A DNA stretch of 64,000 nucleotides from Chaetoderma sp. LZ-2023a (Eukaryota > Mollusca > Caudofoveata > Chaetodermatida > Chaetodermatidae): contig CM067372.1 in NCBI GenBank assembly GCA_034401795.1, positions 35,528,351-35,592,350 on the forward strand, read 5' to 3'. The notes under the pieces were generated by a model. That model searched no databases. It had not been told where the DNA came from and saw nothing but the letters and a program-made list of their open reading frames with translations. A program made the position numbers and the translations under genes. Positions 55,080 to 64,000 of the stretch are shown here, in pieces; within the stretch, counting starts at the first letter, position 1; each line of letters opens with the position of its first letter.

Positions 55080-56366
55080 AACACCTGTATTACTCTTTCC
55101 CACAGAGAAAACTCCCTCATACAAAATAGAAAACCCCATTAAAACAGGAAAAGTAAGGGGAAAGGTTAAATATTTTGTTAAATGGTTAGATTACCCTGAA
55201 AGATCCAATTCCTGGGTGAAAAAGTGACATCACTTAAAATATGTCTGAAAATATGTCAGATCCCGTGGTTATAGATATTTTGTGGTGAAAAAGTACCTTG
55301 AGAAGAAATTTTGTATATAGCACAAGTTGATTAATTTACATAATTGTATTAACGTGTGTGATTAATCATCTCCTACATAATGGTGAAGGAGGAATTTGGA
55401 TCTCACTTTGTTCTGGATGGTTAGGGTATATTTTACCCTCACCTAGTATTAAGTACAGTAAAAGACTCACACACCTGCTACAAACACAATCAGTATAAGA
55501 AATGGGGGATGACAAAGTGATTTTATTTGAGACTTACATCGCTTTGGATGTTACTATTTAGTCAACATCTAACATTAACCAGATAAAAGAGTGATATTAC
55601 TCCAAGCGATTCATTCTTAAAATGAGTGTGGATGCAGACCATTTCTATGATACATTTCCAAGTAATGCATCGCTTAAATATTTCCCCACTAATTCGGCTG
55701 CAAAATTTACCACAAAATTACCAAAATCATTATCGTTTCCACTACCCTGGAAAGTAGGATTTATGGGGATCCAACACCCTCATTCATGGTTGACAGTCGG
55801 GGAAATCGGAACATTAAATTAAAATATTTAGGACATGATTTAGCAAGATCAGATTCTCCTAGATAGCTCAACGTTAAGAAAAAAGTTAATGCCCAATATA
55901 AAAACCTCATTATCTTACCATAAGATGGGGCTAAGATGTTTTCCAGCGAGGATAAAGGAGTGACTATAATTCTAGTACACAAGTTTTTGGTGAGGCAGGA
56001 TCAAGAATTAGATGATTTATTTGGATTTCATGATACAAAGCTTTCTGATTCAAAATGATATGTTTATCATGGTTATGCAGGCGAAGCTACAATGCGAAAG
56101 TTGCTTTTCATTTACTCTGATGTGGCATAGGCAGACATTATTGGAGATACAATTGCCCCACCATTGAGAGTACTCCCCCTTGTGCAGAAATACCTTCTGA
56201 TAGAGAGCGAATTTGTTAATGTTCATTACACATACACACACCACCACCACCTGTAATGGTATACATGTGTCTGACGCAAGTAATACATAATCTTACAATG
56301 CTTTTATCAAGACATTATTACAAGCACCATTAGACACAAGGGTATATGCGAGCATGTAGTGCTTGT

Positions 56367-56414
56367 TGTTGTTGTTGTTGTAGTTGTCATTGTTGTTGTT
56401 GTTGTTCTTCTTCT

Positions 56415-56449
<35 letters not shown>

Positions 56450-56472
56450 TTCTCCTTCTTCGTCTTATTCTT
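56367..56472 (+). repeat. (GTT)n followed by (CTT)n microsatellite
   Basis: About 11 GTT units with interruptions (56367-56405) run into about 20 CTT units (56406-56472). Confidence 0.92.
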
Positions 56473-56479
56473 CTTAAGA

Positions 56480-56890
56480 CACTTTTGAATAACTCTAGTT
56501 CTAATGAAGGGATCCTCTCCAAATTTTGTGGTCTAAATCGCAAAAGCAACAGTTTTCAAAATATACATTTTCAGACATTCTTCAATAACTTTGCTTCTAC
56601 TGGTGCCATCCTCACCAAACCTGGTTGAAAGCTTGTCCCTGAGGTCCCAAGTATATAGTTAAATTTTGGCATCTAAGCTGCAACAGCAACAGCTTTTCGC
56701 AACAGTTTACAAAATAGTCATTCTTCAATAACTCTGGTTCTACTGGTGTAATCTTCTCAAGACTTTGGGTGGAAACTTGACCACATGGTCCCGAACACGT
56801 ATGACAATTTTGTCGCTAAAGGATAAAAGGTTACAGCAATAGTTTTCAGCAGTTTCCAGCAAATATACAATTAAAAGGGTTACAGTGAAA
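56480..56890 (+). repeat. ~120-190 bp tandem repeat, three degenerate copies
   Basis: Repeated words: TTGAATAACTCTAGTTCTAA / TTCAATAACTTTGCTTCTAC / TTCAATAACTCTGGTTCTAC near 56486, 56581 and 56723. Each is followed by TCCTCWCCAAA-type and CAACAGYTTTTC-type words. Style and word order recall the satellite at 41570-42375, but the sequences are not the same. Confidence 0.65.
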
Positions 56891-57290
56891 GGCTTTAGGA
56901 TTCCAGCCTCATCTTTATCTTATAACAATGACAACATTTTCATCAGAACATTTCCATCAAAAGTAACTTCGGGTACAAACGGTTAACACTGGAAAAAACA
57001 TACAAAATCTGGTGAACATTGGACTGCTATTTTCCTCAGAAAAGCTCAAAGATGCATACACAAAACGTTGACAATTTTGGAAGGCCTCATTGGCCTAAAC
57101 ATTTAAGAAAGATCTTGAACTATTGTGTATATAATAATACCATGGTACAAAATGTATGGTCCACAAAATACGGAGAATTCTGCATCTTTTATATTCACCA
57201 TAGAGCTCAAAGATATCCCAATGTTGTTAAAAATATTGGTAAAAACGATGTTATTGCGCAGAAAGAATGTATTGACCTTTTAACATGACC

Positions 57291-58114
57291 TTTTAGAATG
57301 AATAAATCTTATTAAAATGTTTCCTTTTTGTGTCATTTTCTACCTCAAGCCATAAAAATTCAAACATTCGTATGCCCCCTTCATGCACTCCTGTCACATT
57401 CATGAAAAGCCGGGAAAGTGTCAAAATATGCAAACATGCACACATACAATCTCTTGCTCTCTCAGAGAATTAAATCAGTCATACACTCAGGCGCACATAT
57501 ATTCGAAATATCCCAATAGGGTATGTGTAGCTGTGCACAAGATTTTGATAATTTTCACAGAGTGACAAGAATCTTGATATTTTAGTAAGCATAAGTTGGT
57601 GCAAAAATTTCAAGATTCTGTTAAGCTTGGAAATTATTCAAATCCTGACTCTGCATCAGAGCTGTACTGTAGTGATGGATTGAGCAAGGGCTTCCATTTC
57701 ACTCGGTGAATAACACTTTGACAATATGATTTGCTCAATGCATCAATAGGGCTGAGATGATGGGAGATTTACTCTAGCATGTCTAGATAATGGCTTTGAT
57801 TTACTGAGGAGAAAATAATCATTGGTTTGACAGATATTTCATCTCAGCTCTTTTCTAAACTTGACAAAGCTTAAATCTATGGCGCGTGTAGCTATGTAAT
57901 CTTAGCACACAAAAATATGTCTAACCAATGTTATCAAAGATTCTGCGCACACGTATGGAAGCTTTCCCAACCAGAAGAAAGAGATTTGGTAAAATAGCAT
58001 CAATTCCAGGATATTTCCTTTACATATGAAAGGGGTATATAAACTGATGATTTGAAACAGAACATGTTTATGAAGTAATATATGACTTTTTTATTTATAA
58101 TGATTGCATAAAAC
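57291..58114. other. No gene recognised
   Basis: AT-rich sequence right of the protease fossil. No frame shows a further Polinton part that I can name. Confidence 0.4.
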
Positions 58115-58440
58115 ACAATAGGCCAGCCAACCTAACACTTTAACAGTCAACACTGATAAATCAAACATGATCAGCCAGCCAACCTAACACTTTAACAGTC
58201 AACACTGATAAATCAAACACGATCAGCCAGCCAACCTAACACTTTAACAGTCAACACTGATACATCAAACACGATCAGCCAGCCAACCTAACACTTTAAC
58301 AGTCAACACTGATAAATCAAACATGATAGGCCAGCCAATTTAATAGTTTAACAGTCAACCTAATATGATAGACCAGCCAACCTAACACTTTAATAGACAA
58401 CCTAGCATGATAAGCCAGCCAACCTAACACTTTAACAGTA
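58115..58440 (+). repeat. 52-bp minisatellite, ~4 full copies plus shorter variants
   Basis: Unit CAGCCAACCTAACACTTTAA then CAGTCAACACTGATAAATCA, AACATGATC; spacing 52 bp. From about 58330 three shorter units lack the CACTGATAAATCAAAC part. Confidence 0.94.
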
Positions 58441-58479
58441 ATTCTTAGACTTAGTGAATGCCCATTTTCAATCCATGGT

Positions 58480-58800
58480 TTTTTTTTAAATTTACAGCTG
58501 GAATGACTGCCTCAGTTATCGAACCCTTTGCACCACATGTAGATTTTGGGAAATACCCTTCCCTTTGCCTGAACATGGATATTCCACAGAGGTGCTGTAA
58601 GAGGTAATATTTGACAGATTTTCGTGCTAAAGCCGTAACATAGCTATTCAGGACATCTTTGCCATATACATAGAATCCTGATACAGTCATTATAAGGAGT
58701 TGCTAATCTAAGTATTAGCCTCTCTGTCAAAACTATTATTATGAAGCCAGTCATTTCACTTGTGAATTGTCAAAATTATCTTCTTTCAGTACACAGACAG
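58480..58800. repeat. P1 palindromic MITE relative, arms pushed apart
   Basis: AAATTTACAGCTGGAATGAC and TGCCTCAGTTATCGA (58491-58525) correspond to the left core of P1. GAAGCCAGTCATTTCACTTG and TGTCAAAATTATCTTCTTTC (58742-58790) correspond to the right arm. Roughly 215 bp separate them, compared with 7 bp in the 17.8-kb copy, so either something inserted at the loop or this is a longer subfamily. Confidence 0.55.
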
Positions 58801-58932
58801 GTTAAACTCAAAGCAGTATAGAAGTCAGGTTTTGTCCGACTTTGATAATGAGAACCCGTTTTCGAAAAAACATTATTTTAAAAGGTACAGGTCAGCCTGG
58901 TACACACAGGTATCAATGAGCTTTAACGCTTT

Positions 58933-60255
58933 CCCAGATAACAATACTACATTTGTCCAAGGTTGGCCCAACATATGTTGTAATGTTGGCCCAATGTTGG
59001 GTGTCTACATTGGCCCAACGTCATTCTGCTCATTGGTCCAACATTGGCCCAACATATTGGGCCAATGCATCCACCCAGCATTGGCCCAACATACATCACA
59101 TAACATTGGGCCAACACTGACTGTCTAGGTTGGCTCAACATCATTCTGCTCATCAATTAAAAAATTTTTTTTTAAACTTATTAAAATTTATTTTTATATG
59201 TGCAATATATTTAGCACATTAACAAAGTGAAGGATACATTTAAAGAAATGAAATGTGCCAAACCTGTTTACCAGGTACCATGTCGAACCAAAGATTTGGT
59301 TTGCAAGGTATCTCATAGTAATGCTATTTATAACAAATTTACATTATTCATACGAGATTACCAAATTCTTATGGTGGTTGTCACAATACATATTGAAATT
59401 ATATTACAGGATAGCATTATTTAGAGGGGAGATAATATTTAGACCAATTAATTGCTTTCAGATGATGGACCGCTTACTAAAGAATAAGCTCCATTGTGTT
59501 ATTCCTACATACACCTAACTTAATCTATTAAATAATGGGCTATCGAAATGATGAGTTACCTCCCTTGAAATGAAGATTTTGTTTACATGCTATCATCCAA
59601 ATTAATTAGCAAATAGGCCTAAATTGACTTACAGATCTTAGTTAGAAACAATAGGCGAGTAGCCTACGCATTGCCCTAATGTGTATGCATATGTTTTTAT
59701 ACATTGGCTTTAAGGTGTTGGGCCAATGTTGGCCCAACAACTCTAAGCCAACTATCATTTTGCCACTCTTATCCAAACATGGCCCAACATTGGCCCAACG
59801 CATGTGTATATCATTCTTAATATACATTGGCTATAAGTGGTTGGCCCAACAACTCTAACCCAACTGTAATTTTGCCACTGTTATGCCAACGTGGATCTAA
59901 TGCATGTATATAACATTTACAATATACATTGGCTATAACTGGTTGGGCCAACGTTGGCCGAACAACTCTAACCCAACTGTTATTTTGCTGCGGTTATGTC
60001 CAACGCATACGTATATCATCATTAAATACATTGGCAACATTTATAATATACATTGGCTATAAGTGGTTGGGCCAACGTTGGCCCAACCACTGTAAACAAC
60101 TGTAATTTTGCTACTGTTATGATAACATTGGCCCGACATGTTGTTGCCAATGGTGATGGTGCCAACAAATTGCCAACATTGGCCCAATGCCCAATAGCCA
60201 AGGCGACCATGCCAACCAATCACTAACATTGGGCCAACGTATAATGTTATCTGGG
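58933..60255. mobile_element. Non-autonomous element with CCCAGATAACA ends and GGGCCAAC palindromes
   Basis: The left end is CCCAGATAACAATAC and the right end GTATAATGTTATCTGGG, a terminal inverted repeat of about 15 bases with one indel. Between them are two blocks (58955-59155 and 59705-60240) packed with TTGGCCCAAC and GTTGGGCCAA words that often pair directly, for example GTTGGGCCAACGTTGG near 60068. The middle (59160-59700) is AT-rich with no transposase. I could not fix the target duplication (flanks TTT and TTAA-like). It lies between Polinton-type pieces at 55-57 kb and 61-64 kb and may have inserted into that fossil. Confidence 0.78.
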
Positions 60256-61185
60256 TTAATGATTAGAAAAGAATTTACATTTACATATCGAAAGAAAGCT
60301 TTTTTTTCGAAAAAACACATCCATTATGACTGCTGCCATTACTGAGACAGCTTTTTCCTAAGTGTAAATTTTTCTCTTACTATGAAAATGAAAAATCTTT
60401 TTTTAATCGTTAAACGGTTAACAGGATGTCTAGCGGTCAATGCACCACAAGGGGAAAGTGTGTTTTAAAGATGATGTTGCTGGGTAATATCTGGGCTAGG
60501 GTGGGTGGTATTTCAGTGCAGGTTATTTTAAAATTCAGCATGTAAATAACAATAATAAACTAGTCATTCAAAATATTAAATTTCAAAATAATTTTTAGTT
60601 GAAATGTTTCTTTGAAGCTTCCACACCAGTCAGAAATATAACCAAGTGGAATTGTAAAAAAAATCTGGTTTTACCACCCGCTTGTTATAGGGGAATTTAA
60701 ATGTTTTTGATCTCGAGAGAGAATGTTATGATCCTTCCAACATACTATCAAGTGGGAATACTGTGCTAACTTCTCTAATGTAGTGTTTTTAATTGTTTCA
60801 AGAATTGGGTCAAATCTTATCATTCCATTTTCAAATGATAATTTAATACCTTTCAGTTTAACAATAACTATCTCATTTTATTATTGTCGATGATCTTAAT
60901 GGAATATGCTTTTAACCCACTATAAACGAATTTAACGATTTTAAATCATTGGTGAAATTTACCTATATGGATATAATAATTTGGAATATTGGAGTCCTGA
61001 AAGTATAAAATACTGCCGGTGTCATGGTAAAGGCATTGTTCCCTCGCTTTAGAATTGTTTCATACAATACCAAACATGCATAACATCATAGGACACGCCA
61101 GAACAACATTTGTTTTGTTATCGCTGACTTGGAAGATTTCTGGTTGCTCGCATTGAGTCGACATTAATTCAGAGTTACACAGATT
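60256..61185. other. No gene recognised
   Basis: AT-rich stretch. It may hold decayed polymerase sequence continuous with the region to the right, but no part is distinct enough to name. Confidence 0.4.
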
Positions 61186-64000
61186 GATGTTTTGATCTTC
61201 TTAGTTTTGTTTAATAAGATTTGGTCAAAACGATTCGTAATATGGATGAATTTTGACTCCACATAATCACGTTTCCCAAGATATCCTCAAAATATGTTCG
61301 GTGCCAATTTTGATAGCGAGTGTATAGGGCTAAATTTAATTTTGTCTCTGTCCAAAGGTGTGTGTTCTTATTGGAAATATTCTGAAGCGTATTTATGTTT
61401 TGCATCATCAGTTATGACGTCACTTGGAAAACATAAAGCAATCTGTTTCAATTTATGGAATCTTGAAATATAATCTGTGAATAATTTATCTGTCTTTTCG
61501 GGGAAATGCCAGATTTTGTGAAAGGCTACGATCTGATATCCTGTCAATGGATTTGTTAATTTTGACACTGGTCCAAATACCAGTCAAAGCATTTTTTTTG
61601 CTGGTTCTTTTTTACACAAGTCTTCCATAACGTGAAAATTAGCTTACCCTTACATTTCATATGGAGGTATAGTAGGAAAGGTGTATTCAGAGGAGGAATT
61701 TCACATTTGATTAACACAAAATATTCCTGAACTCAATTGAAAGGTTTAAATTTGCAGTTATGATTTCATGATAGTCTAATGGGTATTCAAACACCAAGCA
61801 TACATACGGGTATAATGAGCAGATATCTGCAAACAGATGTTCTCATTTGGTTTAATTGTATAGTATAATTGCAGGGCATTCATTCTGCTACCATAAAGAG
61901 CATCACGGGGGATCAGTGGGGAGGAGAAAAAACTTAAATCAGAAACAAATTCAGGACCTCAGGTTTTGCACTAATGGTTTCTTTCTGAACTGACATTACC
62001 AAATCTTGGGAACAACATAGCTAGATTTTCTTAATTCGAAAGTGCATGTCTGCGTTCTTGAGAACATTTCCTCCATGGTTAAATTTGAGCTAAAGGTTTT
62101 GTTTGCTGAATGCTTTCTAAGTGGAAAACATGTTAAACACCCTTTCCAATGCCCATGTAGCTCAAAGACTTCAGATGTCTCATGTCAGTAACCATTCGAT
62201 TCACATTCAATCCATTGACAAGCTAAAATAGAATATTGATGTTATGGTGTAAGACCTTGAGGAGGTATAATTGAGATTTTAGTCTTTTAAAAAAGCTTTC
62301 TTAAAATTTTATTACATAAAAATGTGAGTGAGATGGCATTCATGAATGGTGCAATATCCATTTCCTTCATTATATTTGAATGAAATTTAGCACAGCACCA
62401 CCTTAAAAGCTCACAATCAGCCCTATTGTATAATGACATTTCCTGCTGAAAGTCAAACTCAGAGTCTTTCACAGTAGCATATCATTGATCAAAAAGAATT
62501 TTCCCCTGTTTCCTGATGTCCTCAAAACCATATTGCTCTGTGGGAAGAATGGGGCCCTTATACTACTGATAAGTTTGAGTGTTTTCTAGATAACGGAAGT
62601 ACCGCTTTAAGGTTGAAAGTTCGAACATTTATGAAAGGTTTCGTAGAGCAGCAAGTATAAAATCTACCATTCAAGATTATTAATATACTTAGTAGAATTG
62701 AAAATCCATTTAAAAAATGCATATCAAAAGATTTTCCATTATGGGCAATACAGATATGATCTTGGTGGATAAAGGAATGTCTCATGTTTTTGCTTTTTTA
62801 ACGGAAACCATTTTTGTTTTAACAACAGAGCCATAAAATCTTCCAGAGCTGAATAGCCAGGCAGAACAAGCTCCTTAGGCCCAGGACCACATGTCAAGCA
62901 TATATTCATGGGGTATTCATGTACACAAGAGTATGCATCAGTTTCTGCATTGGAAACAAATATATTTTTGAGTAACATCAGAATCCTAACTGGTGGGTGT
63001 AAAAGGCTCCTAGCCTTTTCCTGGTGCTCAGTTTTCAGACTTTCTACTGGTTTTTCAAAAAGTTTCATAACATGAGTGGTCCATGTCTATGAAATCTTTA
63101 CATTTATAGTGCATTTATATTTCATACACTCACGATTCACACTAGCTGGGTCATGAATTTTAAAACAGTATTTGCAAGTTTTACACATTGCACATTTTGT
63201 CTCAAAATTAAGATGTTTGTTGAAACATTTTTCATCAGCAAACCAGCAAAGGCCTCGCAAAACATATATTCTTAAAAAACATTTACTTTTTAGCATTACA
63301 GAATCTGCACCTGTATGTGCAGTTATGGGTATCCAATTTACCAAATGTCTTTTCGCAATAATTGCGATGCTCCAACATGGCTGCTAAACTATGCAGATAG
63401 GTAAAATGATTATTATAATGATAGCTGTTTAGACATTTTGGTGCACCAACTCCCCATTTAAAAATACAATGACATTCTGAATTCTCTCTAAAAAGTGAAA
63501 TTCGAATCTCTGGAAGTAGATATTTTTGAAAATCAGCCAGCTCCTTAAACCAACCTACCTTAACTCCAGCTTTAGAATAAGGGCATTTTAGCTGGAAAAA
63601 ATTGTCTGATGTTTTTTATGGGGTTTTCTTGGTTGTCTATGAATTTTCTTTAACTCACAGGTGGAAAAAATCTCATCAAGATAGATCTGCCCTATGACTA
63701 CACTTCTAGTAAGACAAATGTCGTCATTGAAATTTGCAAGGATTACCAAAACTGTCTTAATCTTAATTTTCTCATTCAGATTGTTGAAATACACCCTCTT
63801 TAAATTACCATACCATTAACCAGCTGGTACATCAATGTATAAATAGTTGAAAGCAACATTTTTGTCCAGGCTTACATCGATATTGCTCTGTACAACATGA
63901 TTATGTAAAATCGATTCACCTGTCAATGAATCCACCTTTGTGAACTGAATAAAAAATACATATGTCAAGATTTGGATGTTCCATTACAATGTGCATCCAA
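61186..64000 (-). mobile_element. Maverick/Polinton DNA polymerase B fossil, reaches the window edge
   Basis: The minus strand shows, from the right edge leftward, the parts of a protein-primed family B polymerase. First is an N-terminal region (63940-63590; VVQSNIDVSLDKNVAF, VLVILANFNDDICLTRSVVI). A cysteine-rich section follows (63344-63087; RGLCWFADEKCFNKHL, CAMCKTCKYCFKIHD), then the exonuclease region (62785-62558, with HICIAHNGKSFDMHFLNG). Next come a segment near 62472-62380 (FDFQQEMSLYNRADCELLRW) and a polymerase-domain segment (61568-61370; GYQIVAFHKIWHFPE, DYISRFHKLKQIA). This enzyme copies the element's own DNA. The fossil is broken in many places. Orientation is opposite to the integrase/protease parts at 55-57 kb, as is common in Polintons, so both may be one element. 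Confidence 0.8.

Larger units (their letters stand above)
55080..57290 (+). mobile_element. Maverick/Polinton fossil: integrase tail, virion-type protein, protease
   Basis: Three parts lie in order on the plus strand. About 55122-55227 is a chromodomain (VRGKVKYFVKWLDYPERSNS), which in Polinton integrases sits at the C-terminus. 55622 to about 55850 is the start of a protein with the conserved opening FYDTFPSNASLKYFPTNSAA and WKVGFMGIQHPHSW, a type I associate with Polinton- or virus-like elements of invertebrates but cannot name more exactly. 57019-57288 resembles an adenovirus-type cysteine protease (adenain), with DNFGRPHWPKHLRK, YNNTMVQNVWSTKYGEFC and IFYIHHRA. The element is broken in several places and looks old. 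A triplet microsatellite and a small tandem array lie between the second and third parts. Confidence 0.72.

Noticed and set aside
55122-55227. Chromodomain as a Ty3/gypsy chromovirus integrase
   Set aside because: Not excluded outright, but the adjoining virion-type protein and adenain-like protease fit a Polinton much better and no LTR was seen nearby.

Overview
This window is eukaryotic, AT-rich and gene-poor. Its makeup fits a repeat-dense marine invertebrate genome: CR1-, Jockey- and I-type LINEs, DD34E Tc1 elements, BEL/Pao and Maverick/Polinton fossils, and abundant palindromic MITEs and minisatellites. The phylum cannot be fixed from the sequence. I found no convincing intact host gene, tRNA or rRNA; almost every coding-like stretch belongs to a mobile element.

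Layout. 1-3363: 3' part of a BEL/Pao LTR fossil with its 3' LTR. 3389-8870: near full-length CR1-like LINE on the minus strand, with PHD-like and SGNH-esterase domains in ORF1 and endonuclease plus reverse transcriptase in ORF2. 9.4-10.4 kb: dispersed repeat family A. 10.6-12.36 kb: two or three LINE pieces in opposing orientations, then a Tc1 element (12362-13819). 15.5 kb: a short I-type LINE 3' end with an 11-bp target duplication. 16-18 kb: tandem repeats and two strong palindromes. 20.9-22.7 kb: a 44-bp satellite with a dimeric higher-order pattern. 25.7-26.7 kb: one minisatellite present twice in opposite orientations. 26.9-29.8 kb: composite repeat B, interrupted by Tc1 copy 1 (27358-29018). 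29.8-31.2 kb: I-type LINE with an RNase H domain. 31.2-32.45 kb: Polinton DNA polymerase fossil. 33.5-36.4 kb: a second long minus-strand LINE. 36.5-39.4 kb: hairpin repeats and LINE pieces. 41.6-42.4 kb: satellite. 42.6-44.3 kb: Polinton packaging-ATPase fossil. 44.5-45.65 kb: composite repeat B, uninterrupted. 46.5 kb: family A again. 47.7-50.9 kb: a tandem-duplicated repeat carrying an inserted element with terminal inverted repeats (TIRs). 50895-52554: Tc1 copy 2. 55.1-57.3 kb: Polinton fossil (integrase tail, a conserved virion-type protein, adenain-like protease). 58.9-60.3 kb: a CCCAGATAACA-ended non-autonomous element full of GGGCCAAC palindromes. 61.2-64 kb: Polinton polymerase fossil on the minus strand, reaching the window edge.

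The genes do not form a pathway; the window is layers of mobile DNA. The clearest relative order comes from composite repeat B. The copy at 45 kb is an empty site that shows exactly where Tc1 entered the copy at 27-29 kb, and the two Tc1 copies differ by only about 1.5 percent by eye, so Tc1 is among the youngest arrivals. The most unusual material is non-coding: several unrelated repeats share a GGCAGCAACA hairpin core, and long palindromic element families recur across the window.
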